A stretch of DNA of 64,000 bases from Valencia hispanica (lineage: Eukaryota; Chordata; Actinopteri; Cyprinodontiformes; Valenciidae). Of the stretch, positions 45,700 through 56,097 are shown one piece after another. Position 1 is the first letter of the stretch. Each line of letters starts with the position of its first letter. The translations under genes and the position numbers were made by a program. Below the pieces are notes generated by a model, which was not told the DNA's origin, ran no database searches, and worked only from the letters and a program-made list of their open reading frames with translations. The stretch spans positions 19,596,500 to 19,660,499 of the forward strand of contig OY747710.1 of NCBI GenBank assembly GCA_963556495.2, read 5' to 3'.

Positions 45700-46145
45700 T
45701 TAATTGGTCAGACACCCGCATGAAGAAATCTAACGTGCAAAATAAAAAACGATGTATTTTTTGATTGAACATTTATTAGTCAATTCACTCCTGAAATTTG
45801 TCTTTATGGTAGACTGCCAGGCAGAAATATAGTTTATCCCACATGCAAAACACCACTTATGCCAGAAAACTATCGCACATCCCTCCATCCCCACCATGAA
45901 ACATAGTGGTGGCAGCATCATGCTGTGGAAATGCTTTACTTTGCGCATGCACAGTTAATGAGAAGATGGAATGAGCCAAATATAACACAATCCTAGATGG
46001 AAAGTAGTTAGAGGCCGCAGATTACTTGAGACATGGGTGGAGGTCCACCATGCAGCGGAACCAAGACCCTCGCTACGGGATGGTTTAAAATAAAGCATAT
46101 TCATGTGTTAGAATGGCTCCGTTAAAAGTCCATACTTAAAATATA
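45700..46145 (+). pseudogene. Tc1-like transposase fragment
   Basis: The plus strand reads TMKHSGGSIMLWKCF (about 45,895-45,940), a diverged TVKHGGGSIM(V/L)WGCF motif, then LETWVEVHHAAEPRPSLRDG (about 46,027-46,085). Both belong to a broken Tc1 transposase. It lies within 350 bp of the ddr1 exon 1 donor. Confidence 0.65.
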
Positions 46146-46189
46146 TATTTGCCCCAGGTGATGACTGGTCAACAAATTAACCCCATGAT

Positions 46190-46990
46190 GCGCACAATCA
46201 GAATGTTTCTGATACGCAGTTGGTGGATGCCCAAATGCGTCCCTCTCACAAACGCGCATAAAACGGGGCGCGTTGCTGGGAGCTGATCCGCGCGTCTACG
46301 AGTCTGTGGCTGATGTCCAGATCACACCGAGACTCACAGACGCCAAGGCAAGACAGACACACAGACAAACACACGAACAGCAGGGCTGGAAATATCCACT
46401 GTAATATTATTATAGTCGCTTATTATGGAGTAAAACGCGCTGGGAGAAGAAAAGCGCAGTGGCTTTATGCGAGTTTGTCTGTACTTACCTTGAAAAAACA
46501 AAACAAGGAGAAGAGTGCCGTGACACCGGTCCAGACTTTGGGGATGAACTGTGTTTGTATACAACAACGTATTGAACAACACGGGTCCACCAGAATAATT
46601 CAGAATAATCCAAGAGTCCAGACTCTGTACTTCAGCCAAAACTCAGAAAACAGCAAAGTGTTCTTGAAGTAAGCGGAGACTTTCACTTGCTACTCCAAAC
46701 ATAGATATCTTTAAGACTTGTCAACAAATAAGGACGACCGCGCATAACCTACTGCGTGGAGGAGCACACCGCAGAAGGTCTACGCTCCTCGGTCGCTCTC
46801 TGAATGTGAGCTTCAGCCACACCGCCTGCTCTCCGAGCTCCGCAGCCGGACCAGCAGGCGCCACCAGGTGCTCATTTACATAACTGCACCGGTGTTGTGT
46901 CCAATCACAGCTGCAAGCAAGGTGTCTAGTTGACTATTGCAGCGCGCTGCTCAGCCAATCAGAGCCTCCTGTGGGAGGGAGTTAGGTAGT
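46190..46990. promoter_or_regulatory. ddr1: CpG-island-like promoter region of ddr1
   Basis: CpG-rich stretch, markedly different from the AT-rich surroundings, covering the predicted first exon and its upstream sequence. Two CCAAT boxes (CCAAT on the plus strand at 46,901-46,905 and 46,955-46,959, so inverted relative to ddr1) lie where the upstream promoter should be, with an E-box CAGGTG near 46,865. No TATA box lies upstream of exon 1 on the minus strand. On the plus strand a CATAAAA at about 46,258 leaves open divergent transcription. Confidence 0.6.
46489..46860 (-). other. ddr1: ddr1 exon 1, predicted non-coding
   Basis: The minus strand has a consensus donor TTTCAAG|GTAAGTAC with the last exon base at 46,489. 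The transcription start is not visible; about 46,860 is a guess from the CCAAT-box positions. The exon contains an ATG at 46,639 opening a frame that would pass through the splice junction into exon 2. Assignment to ddr1 rests on strand, the clean donor, the CpG island, and the need for an upstream exon shown by the exon 2 acceptor. Confidence 0.6.
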
Positions 46991-47059
46991 GAACAACAGC
47001 AAAGAAATGCTCAGGACACACAAGCAGGCATACTCACAACAATGAGTAATTTAGGGAAA
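46991..47059. other. Short spacer upstream of ddr1
   Basis: No recognised features between the CpG island and the SINE. Confidence 0.4.
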
Positions 47060-47366
47060 GGAACCAAAAATGAGATTGCACAGTGGTAGCACTGTTGCCT
47101 TGCAGTCTTTCTGCATGGAGTTTGCATGTTCTCCCTGTGCATGCGCGGGCTCTCTCCGGGTACTCCGGCTTCCTCCCACAGTCCAAAAACATGACTGTTC
47201 GGTGAGGTGCATGGTTGTTTGTCCTGTATGTCTCTGTGTTGCCCTGCGATGGACTGGCGACCTGTCCAGGGTGTACCCGCCATCCCGCCCCCGCAACCCT
47301 GCATATAATGGACAGGTACAGATGGATGGATGGATGGATGGATGGATGGATGGATGGATGGATGGA
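47060..47366 (+). mobile_element. tRNA-derived SINE, B box deleted, with GGAT-repeat tail
   Basis: It starts with AGTGGTAGCACTGTTGCCTT (A-box region) and passes directly from CTTGCAG to TCTTTCTGCATGGAGTTTGC, omitting the B-box segment present in the 24.3 and 62.2 kb copies. The body is otherwise well preserved (CCGGCTTCCTCCCACAGTCC, GATGGACTGGCGACCTGTCC). The tail is about eleven GGAT units (47,322-47,366). Confidence 0.82.
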
Positions 47367-47758
47367 ACCAAAAATGAACAATCAAACCAGAAAGTCATAT
47401 ATACCCTGAGATAGAAGTGGAGTGGAAATCAGGTGACTGGAAACAGCTGTGCGATGGAGCAAACGGGCAAGCTGAGGATAGGTAAACAATTACCAGGGAG
47501 AGGCTGAACTAGAACTCAAAGAAGTTTCAAACCAAAGAACAGAACAAATGGATAAATGAACATAGCAAGACCGTTAAAGCAATAATTATAAATTATATGG
47601 CAAGACCTGTTAAGCAATAATAAAGAAACACAAACATAAATGAAATCCAGAACTCAAACACCCAAGGATCATAACAGGTGTAACTGATGTTGAATATCTT
47701 TGTGGTTAAAAATTGCTGCATCAGGATCCCTTTAAAGCCCTTGTTTTAAATTTAATTT
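47367..47758. other. Unassigned sequence
   Basis: AT-rich, nothing recognised. Confidence 0.4.
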
Positions 47759-48245
47759 CAGTTACTATGCTAATGGTAGTTTATATGCTAAATTTGGAAA
47801 AGATTCTAGCATTAGCCAATTACCCAACTGTAGCTGATATAAAAATGGCATTGCAGCTACCAATGGCTAATTTCAGCAACTATGCTAATGGTAATTTATA
47901 TGCTAATGTTACGCTAGTATTAGCTAAATAGCTAATTTGAGCTAATATCCTAAAACTAGCATGTTTGCTTTCAAGATCTAATCTCAGTTACTATGCTAAG
48001 GGTAGTTTATTTGATAAAATAAGATACAATTCTAGCATTATTTTTTGCACTAATTGCATCAATCATCTAGCACCTAACTTTAGCTGATATAAAAATGGCA
48101 TTTTAGCTACTAATAGCTAATTTTAGCAAATATCCTTATGGTAATTTATATGCTAAAGCCATGCTAGTATTAACTAATTAGCTAACTTTAGATAATATCT
48201 CAACATTAGCATGTTTGCTAACATTAGCCAACTTTAGCTAGTTAG
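47759..48245. repeat. Higher-order tandem repeat rich in GCTAAT/TAGCTA
   Basis: Two large units begin CAGTTACTATGCTAA at 47,759 and 47,985, a period of 226 bp. Both share CTAGCATTA, GTAGCTGATATAAAAATGGC (CTTTAGCTGATATAAAAATGGC in the second), GGTAATTTATATGCTAA and AGCATGTTTGCT in the same order. Inside each unit an ACTATGCTAATGGTA-like motif occurs twice, so the units themselves arose by duplication. GCTAA/TTAGC words occur throughout. Confidence 0.8.
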
Positions 48246-49154
48246 CCAACCAAAAAGAGTAAATCTTTTTTTAAATACATATAGTAGGCTATGTTATAAG
48301 TCAAAGATATCAAGTACAGAAAGAGCTGACTGTTTTGAACAGCTGAAATATCACCAAGATTGCAAAGGTAGCTGCATGCCAAGCAATACATGGAAAAGGT
48401 GTAAAATGAGGACCTTAATAATGTACTCTCACACAATGAGAACTATTTGGGTGTAGTTTCAGTTTAGCACCAGTGGGATTTAGATGTATGACATATGATC
48501 TAGGAGCAGTTAACGTGTTGCATGTAAAGGAAATTGTTTCAGCTGCTCATTGAAGTAGATTTATAAACTTTTAAACTGTTTAAATAATCAGTAGTAAAAG
48601 TCTCAGCATCTGGCCTGCCCATTTATAGTGGACCCTGTACTGAACCTTGGTGTTTACCATTAAAGGCAACTTTATTACAGAGTATTGGTGGAGTAACTGT
48701 ATACTATTACTGCCTCTTGGCTATAATGACTTAGAATGAAGGGTTAGCATAGCAGAGCAACAGAGCCGCAGGCAGGGCAGTTGTTGATATGGGACCCTGA
48801 GGCAAAGTGGCGCTGAGACGCGATTTCATGTTTAAAAAGAGCCACATGTGTGAATTTATATGCTGCATAACATCAAAAGTGAACAAGATAGACTCAAACA
48901 GACTAGAAAGTGGGCTTTAAAGCAGGTGAAGTGCTTGTTGATACTTGTCTGGCAGAGAAAAGCAGAACTTTAGTTGGAGCTCAATCAGCAACCAGGTAAT
49001 TTACACACTCTGTGTAAATGTCCAATAAAGGTAATTTACGCACTCTGGGCTCCATCTTAGAGCCTAGGAAGGGGAACCCCTCAATAAGACTTTGGGATAT
49101 ATTTGCTGTTTCTGAAGTCTTTTGTGTTTAAACTTTTTTTGTTTTATCCTATGA
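48246..49154. other. Unassigned sequence
   Basis: No gene or repeat family recognised. Confidence 0.4.
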
Positions 49155-50100
49155 AATCTTGAAAATAAGTTTTTAATTGTTCTAGATCAATAAGAACATA
49201 ATGAGAAGAAGGAAATTTCAAATTACACTACAAATTCTCTAGAGGATTAAGATCAAGGCTTTGTGATGGACAGGCCAAAACATTGACTGTTGTCCTTAAG
49301 CTACTTTGTAACCACTTTGGCTATATGCTTGGGGTCATTGTCCATTTGGATGACCCATTTGAGCAGGACCTTCAACTTTCTGGCTGATGTCTTTAGATAC
49401 GGCTTCAATATTTCCCCATCCTATTCTTTCCTAATGAGGCCATCTACATTATGAAGTGCACCAGTCCCTCTTGCAGCAAAACAGCCCCACAACATGATGC
49501 TGCCACCCAATACTTTACAGTTGGGATGGTGTTGCCAGGCTTTTCAAGCGTCAACCTTTTTTTCTCCAAATGTAGCAATGGTCATTGTGGCCAAACAGTT
49601 CCACTTTAATTTCAGACCACGGGACATGCCTCCAAAAACAAAGATATTTGTCTCTGTGTGCATTTGCAAACTACAAATGCAAACTACAAAATATTTTTTA
49701 CATTTCTTTCGGAGTATTGGTTTCCTACTTGCTGATTGGCCTCTCAACCTATGTTGGTACAGGACACATTTCACTGTAGATTATGTCACTATCTTACCAA
49801 CTTCAGCCAGCCACAAGGTCTTTGGCTTTTGTTTTGGGGTTGATTTGCACCATTTGGACAAAATCCCGTTTATCTCTGGGACACATAGCCTGTCTCCCTC
49901 CTCAGCGGTATGATGGTTGGACATTCTCATCTTGTCTAAACTTCAACAGATAAACACAGCACCTTCAATCATCTTGAAATTGTTCCCCAGGATGAATCAG
50001 ACTTGTGCAGCTCCACCATTCTCTGCCCACCATCTTGGCTGATTTCTATTGACTTTCCCCATCATGTCAAACTAGAAAGTAGTGCGTTCAAGGTGTGACC
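49155..50100 (-). pseudogene. Degenerate Tc1-like transposon
   Basis: Read on the minus strand it carries the decayed LACPSQSLDLNPLENL motif (about 49,250-49,290) of Tc1 transposases. On the plus strand the phrases CCCCACAACATGATGCTGCC (49,485) and TGGGGTCATTGTCCATTTGG (49,330) are the usual inverse of a teleost Tc1 coding region. The N-terminal part lies toward 50.1 kb. Stops, frameshifts and missing segments throughout. Confidence 0.75.
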
Positions 50101-50703
50101 TTGAAATACCAATTCCAATAGTGCCTTTCACAGTAGCTAAAAATAGATCATGGCATAACGTCGCAATGCATTATGGGAGGTAGCCCTAGACAAACAAGTG
50201 CACATTTTGCATTGGTGCCTATGGGTCCAAGCCACTCCAATTGTCACAAAGTATTAGTTCCAACTCTTAAAGATGTTTAAACGGGAAGCAACTAAGCACT
50301 GCCGTTGTTGGTTGTTCAAATTGGACTCTAGATACCCAGATTGGATGTCAGAGAAAGTTATGAGAAACAAATCATAAAATGAGAAAAGAAAATGCCATAA
50401 TAAATGTTTAAAACACAATGATTATTGACAACAACGGAATTAGTAACTTTGTGGACCAGGCGCTGTCAGGCGTTGTCACAGTAACGAGCGTAGCAAGTGT
50501 TGTTTGGCTAGCGAGTCCTTTATTTTTCAGTTCATACCATGTACCACCATCCACTCCAGGATAAACCTGTATTTTTATTGTAATACATTACATGCAATAC
50601 CTTTTCAATAGCCTCTCGTAGTGACACATTTTTACTTTGAGTAAAATTCGAGCCAGCGTTTCAGTTCTAGCAATCAATAATAAGCAGGGATGCCATCATG
50701 AAA
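50101..50703. other. Unassigned sequence
   Basis: No gene or repeat recognised between the Tc1 remnant and the L2 copy. Confidence 0.4.
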
Positions 50704-51284
50704 AGACATTTAAATCCCATATTAAACAGGTTTCTAGGATTTCCTTCTTTCACCTCCGGAATATTGCTAAAATTAGAAACATCCTGTGCAGGAGTGATGC
50801 AGAGAAACTAGTCCATGCATTTGTTACCTCAAGGCTGGACTACTGTAATTCTTTACTATCAGGAAGTCCACAAAATGTCATTAAAAGCCTTCAGTTGATC
50901 CAAAATGCGGCAGCAAGAGTTCTGATGAATATTAAAAAGAGAGATCACATTTCTCCTGCTTTAGCTTCCCTTCATTGGCTCCCTGTTAAATCCAGAATAG
51001 ACTCGAAGATCCTTCTTCTTACATACAAAGCCCTTAATAATCAAGCCCCATCATACATCAGAGATCTAATTGTTCCATATGTTGCCAACAGAGCACTTCA
51101 CTCTCAGACTGCAGGTTTACTTGTAGTTCCTATGATTTCTAAAAGTAGAATGGGAGGCAGATCTTTTAGTTATCAGGCTCCTCTCCTGTGGAACCAGCTC
51201 CCAGCTTTAGTCCGTGAGGCAGACACTCTGTTTACTTTTAAGGCCAGGCTTAAAACTTTCCTTTTTGATAAAGCTCATAGTTAG
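50704..51284 (+). pseudogene. L2 ORF2 C-terminal fragment
   Basis: The in-frame part reads KQVSRISFFHLRNIAKIRNI, HAFVTSRLDYCNSLL, ALASLHWLPVKSRI and ends with the intact C-terminus containing APLLWNQLPALV and ARLKTFLFDKAHS. It supplies the C-terminal residues lost by nonsense mutation in the 15.3-17.2 kb copy. The first about 22 codons of the open frame (50,637-50,703) are flanking DNA. No catalytic domain is present. Confidence 0.85.
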
Positions 51285-51982
51285 AGTGGCTTAGGTCATC
51301 CTGAGCTATCTCTGTAGTTATGCTGCTATAGGCTTAGACTGCTGAAGGACAGACTTACCAATTTTCTTCACTCTGCTACTTCCTTTTCTCCTACGACTCT
51401 CCAGTTGTATTACAGTACATTCTGTTATTTCGACTGTTAACTTTCTTTTCTCTCAGTGATTTTCTCTCCATAGAAGATATACCTGGTCTGGTATCCTGCT
51501 TGGCTGCAATGCCCTGTTGGACGGGGGGCATCTACTGGGATGATCCTCCCAGTAACTGAACATCCACCGTGTCCTGTTATTAACTTTTTACTTTCTGTAA
51601 CATAGAAAGTTCTCTTATATCAGATCTTCTTTTCCTTCTGTGTCTCTGCTCTGTCTTCTCAAACCCCCAGACGGCCGTGGCAGATGGCCGCTCCTACTGA
51701 GCCTGGTTCTGTTGGAGGTTTCTTCCTGTTAAAGGGGAGTTTTTCCTCTCCACCGTCGCTACATGCTTGCTCAGTATGAGGGATTGCTGAAGGATTGCTG
51801 TGGTTGGAAAGTCTGCATCAACCTCACGCCAATGACTGACGCAATCTGCTGGGATTCCTTAAATAGGAAACTTTTTAACTGATTGGAATGTTTGTATAAA
51901 TGTATTGAAATGACTTCTTGTTAAGTGCCTTGCGATGACATCTGTTGTGAATTGGCGCTATATAAATAAACTGAATTGAATT
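50704..51982 (+). mobile_element. L2-clade LINE, 3' part
   Basis: 5'-truncated L2 on the plus strand, of the same subfamily as 14.5-17.2 kb. It begins within ORF2 and ends with GCGCTATATAAATAAACTGA plus ATTGA repeats at 51,982. The 3' UTR (51.28-51.98 kb) is nearly identical to that of the other copy. Confidence 0.88.
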
Positions 51983-53978
51983 GGTGTGTTCATTGATCTT
52001 AATTATGCTTTTTGTTCATAGATGTTCTCTGATAAACCTCTGAAATCTTCACAGAACAGCTGGATTTATACAAAGGTAAAATTACACACAGATAATCTCT
52101 AATTTCTAGTTAGGTGACTTCTTTGGGCAATTGCATTGTATTTATTTTTTATTAAGGATGGCTGAATACAAATGCACACCACACTTTTCAGATTTTAGTT
52201 TGTAAAAAGTTTAGAAAACTATTTTCTGTCCACTCCCCAATTTTGCGCTATACTTTGTATCATTCCATTAGTTAAATTCGCAATCAGATAGATGGCAGTT
52301 TATGGTTACAATTAGAAAAAGTATGAAAAAGTTCAATAGGTATACTAATATTTTTGTAGTTGCTGGTTGGTTGTTTCTTTAAGAGGGTATAAACCTATGA
52401 AGATGATGGATTCACACGATATATATTAAGATTATGGCTTTCTATAACCTAGGAAAAAGAAATTTTTCACGTTTGCACACAGATTTAAAAAGGCTTTATG
52501 TTTGTGTGTCGACTCTTAGAATCTTTTATAATTTGCAAACTTTATATCTGCCTTCTCTTATTTCTGCTTCATTGATGCCATATTTTCATCAGCCTTTCAT
52601 CCTACCTCCCCCTCACAATCTCCATCATTGGTTCCAACCTTTTCTGGCTTAAAAAATGAGTTGTGCTGAATTTTCATCTGTCCTGGCCTCTGTTTTGCCT
52701 GCATATCATTAACATTTTCTCATCACTTTTCAATTCAGAGCTTCACCAAACCAACAACTTGTTTCTTCCTTCTATTCTTCTCTCACTACAGCAAATAAAA
52801 ATTTAAATTGCAGGTCTTAATCTGGGAATTAAGGTATGTTACAAAGAAAAAAAAATGTATTCAAGTTATTATTTCAATGACATCAGCAAGAAACTGAACT
52901 GATTCCCAGAAATTGTCCTGCTGATGAGTGCAGTAACTCCCAGCTCGTGTTATTCTTTTCCCAAAAGCCTTCCCCTTCGCTTTTCAGCTCGTTGTTGTCG
53001 TGCGCGTCGTCCAACAGGCTGTGCTTTGTTAGTTGTCTGGGCAACTGCAAATCCCTTGGCAAAAATTATGACCTTTTTTTTTCCTGCATTATTTCCCTTC
53101 TACCCTCTCTGTATCGAATCTCTTCTATTCTTGTTTATGCCTCACTTCTGCTTTTGCCTCCTTTTTCGTATTTTTCATTTCAATCTTTTTCCACACAACT
53201 CTCACAGTTTTTCTGTCGAGTTTTGGTGTGTTACTAAAGGCCCCCCCTCCTTCTCTCCTCCCTCTTCAACTCTGAGTGAAAACCAGTGGAGCATAAAAAG
53301 CAGGTCTGATCCTGTGAGGAATTCACACAGTGAATTCACGCAGCGAGAAATGAACGGGGAGGGAATGAAAGAGAAAAAGTTGTACTGCGCTTACGAGGCC
53401 TCAATGACGAGAGACCACTTGATGCCAGGAAAAGAAAGAGTTACCTGAAGCATCAATGGTATTCCAAGAAGAAGAAAGAGGGGGTTTCAAGAAAGAAAAC
53501 TGTTAAAAAGTTTAGAAAGTTTTTCCCTTTTTTGATAAGCTTACTGCATGCAGTGGAAATAAATTACCATTTTTATCAAAAGCTTTTATCTAGCTTGACG
53601 GATGATCTATTACCTCTCAGAGTGAAGATGCAGCTTGAATTGATCACCTCTCTGACATCAAAAACACAAGCCTCTGAATTAGAAATGGAAGCATTCAGTT
53701 TAAAGGCATTTCATGGAACAACACACAGCCTCTCTCTCTCAGGCTGCCTGTCCACCTCCTGTTGTGGTCTGACAGCTGTGCAGGGCCGCAGGATTCAGAC
53801 AACGAAGATCAGTTGCAGAATGCGAGGCTTGCAGAGTGTTGGGAACCAGTGTAGAGCCACATACCACACATTCTACCCTCTGAAACATCTCTCCTAGTGT
53901 CTTATTCTCTGGCAATGTTCAAAATCTTCATGTTCCACTGGTTAACAAAATCCCAAAATATTATTTCGAGCAAAATAC
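51983..53978. other. Unassigned sequence
   Basis: About 2 kb with no recognised gene or repeat. A 174-codon frame at 52,924-53,448 is phenylalanine- and serine-rich from T/C-rich DNA and shows no domain. Confidence 0.4.
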
Positions 53979-54345
53979 AGTGGCTCTCTAGAGAGTACAC
54001 ACTCCCGTTGAACTGGTAGGCGTTTGTTTTGTGGAAAATGAAACGATGTTAAATAATTTCAATACATTCTCCACATATAAAGTGCTGACTGAAGCTGGTA
54101 GGAAAAGGTTTGGTATCCAGTTTTGCATCCAACGTGGGCTGAAAGGCTGCTCAGAGAGAAAGAAGCCATCACTCTAAGCTCAACATAAAAAGTGACAAAT
54201 ACTTTAGATTTTGGAGACATATTCTTTGATCCGATTAAAGTAAAATTAAAGTGTTTGGTCATAATAAAAAAAGGGAGAAGCACTATCCCAGCTGTGAAGT
54301 ACGAAGGTGGCAACATGATGTTTTGTGGGCGTGAATGCATGGAGG
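53979..54345 (+). pseudogene. Degenerate Tc1-like transposon, 5' part
   Basis: CAGTGGCTCTCTAGAGAGTA followed by CACTCCCGTTGAACTGGTAG resembles a Tc1 terminal inverted repeat (CAGTG.CTTGCAAAAGTATTCA type). Downstream, with a deletion between, are coding scraps including LKCLVIIKKGEALSQL-like and VAT.CFVG-like residues around the GGGS.M.WG region (about 54,290-54,330). No right end found. Confidence 0.55.
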
Positions 54346-54878
54346 ACTAGTGTATGGGGATGCAGGGGGGGGGGGGGGTGACTGAGACATATTTTCAAAT
54401 GTTCAGTAAAGAGAACATTTTTAAGACAACTCCCATTATTCTAAACAAGGCTCTAGTATTTTAACTTTTTATTTTTGAATTCCATATTAGTGAGTTTTAA
54501 CAAGGCGCCTTGTTAAGAAGGGAGTCCTGTCATGTTGCATGAAGCTGGAGCGATACAAGCTGCTTTGTTTTGAGATAAATGCCAGTGTTAGTAAAACTTT
54601 ACCAATTAAAGTACAAAGTCCAGCTGAAACAAAGGGAAAACCCTTCTTTGTGCACAAAATCATACCATACTGCTGAAAAAGCTGATGCAGTGTAAAATGT
54701 GACAGAAAACTTACATAAAATACATACATTTTCTAAAATCAAACTTGCATAATCTCATACTGGACATTTAGAAGAATCAAACCCTTAGTTTGGCTACATT
54801 TATTCAGGTTGAAGTTGATCAGAGTGAGGTGGAACTGTCGATTAATAATTAATAATCATAGGTTAGTGACCCAGAAAT
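54346..54878. other. Unassigned sequence with a poly-G tract
   Basis: A run of 13 G lies at about 54,366-54,378. Otherwise nothing recognised. Confidence 0.4.
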
Positions 54879-55520
54879 TGTCATGTTTGGTGTTAAAGAG
54901 GACCCAAATGCAGCAAAGTAAAATATGAATGATTTAATTACAACAAAAAATGAGGAACATAAACTTACAAAACTCAGGAGGATCAAAAGTGCAGCGACAG
55001 GAAACCCAGCAACCAGACGGGAAAGACTGACGACGGACCAGCGAGTAGTGACAGAAAAAGAGCTGTTTAAATACTGAGGAGGGAGAGAGGAAATGACATG
55101 GAAACCTGAGGACCAATTAGTGGGGAAGCAGTTGCAGGTGAGGGCAATAAGTGAAACTGGGTCAGGAGCAGAGTGGCAGGGAGACAACAGGAAAGGAACA
55201 AAGATATGAAACAGAAAACAATCCTAAACTAGAAAATAACTAAAGATAATATATCTAAGGAGGAATCTAAGGGGAACTTAAGGAAATACTGGAGAACAGA
55301 AGGAAGAAGTAAATTGGGAAACTATCTAAAGAGAAATAAACTAAGGAAACACAAATGAGAAGGTGGACACAGACAACAGGTGAAAACTTTTAAGAGCAAG
55401 AAGGGAATATGAAAACAAGGAAGTGCCATAAAATAAGTACCAAAGAATACTTTAAAATGATAATTAAACCTAATAAGGAAATGACCTAACTTAAAACACA
55501 AAAACCTAAGAACTGTGACA
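54879..55520 (-). mobile_element. Solo LTR with perfect 5-bp target-site duplication
   Basis: The 642-bp unit runs from TGTCATGTTTGG to AACTGTGACA, with TGTCA/TGACA inverted ends. GAAAT flanks both sides (54,874-54,878 and 55,521-55,525). It shares GAGGACCCAAATGCAGCAAA and the general layout with the LTR at 22.2 kb, so both belong to related Ty3/gypsy-type families, with the same orientation. No internal retroelement sequence remains. Confidence 0.85.
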
Positions 55521-55539
55521 GAAATACTTTATGACTTGA

Positions 55540-56000
55540 CATGGATGCCCATTTCTCTTACGCACTTTTCAAAATGGGAAAGATAAGAGAACATGTCATT
55601 TGAAAAGAACTAAATTACTGCATATATGCAGTATTAAAGAGTTTAAACAACTGAAACTTTGATAGACAAGGCTAAACTAGGACCTAAGCTTATGTTGTCA
55701 CACACTAAGTATATTTATTCAGTTCGGGGACACTTAACCAAATCACAAGGAGCACATTTATTGGGAAATCCTTACAATTCCCATAACAAACATTGGATTA
55801 AACTTAAGCATTTTTAAATAGATACTTTTTCTCTTGAACTTTTACAGTGTTTATTTAGGGTTCAATGACTACCTGCTTGCTTGTGGTGTAAAAACAAGGT
55901 GACACAGAGGTCCATTTCATTTTTGCCACTCTTCAAAATGGGAATAACAAGACATCATTTGATCAGGGTGAGACATGTGCATGCGGATGTTCATAAACAA
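55540..56000 (+). pseudogene. Two Tc1 transposase N-terminal fragments
   Basis: At 55,570-55,620 the plus strand reads CAAAATGGGAAAGATAAGAG, encoding MGKIREHVI and a stop, like a Tc1 transposase start. A diverged copy of the same stretch (CACTCTTCAAAATGGGAATA) lies at about 55,925. A third copy, inverted, lies at about 61,115-61,140. Nothing else of the elements is clear here. Confidence 0.4.
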
Positions 56001-56097
56001 TGAAATGGCTTTAAGGAAAAAAAAGCTACTCATCCAAACTTGCCCAATGTGTAGTGTCAGAACAATAACTCATAAGAGACAAGTAAAGCATTCATAA

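Noticed and set aside
47011..47414. Overlapping frames of 114-124 codons on both strands
   Set aside because: They arise from a SINE and its GGAT tail (HPSIHPSI and MDGWMDGW repeats).
50637..51284. A 215-codon frame as a host protein
   Set aside because: It is the C-terminal part of an L2 LINE ORF2 with a few flanking codons.
52924..53448. A 174-codon plus-strand frame as a gene
   Set aside because: Phe/Ser/Leu-rich product of T/C-rich DNA, no domain, no splice or promoter context.
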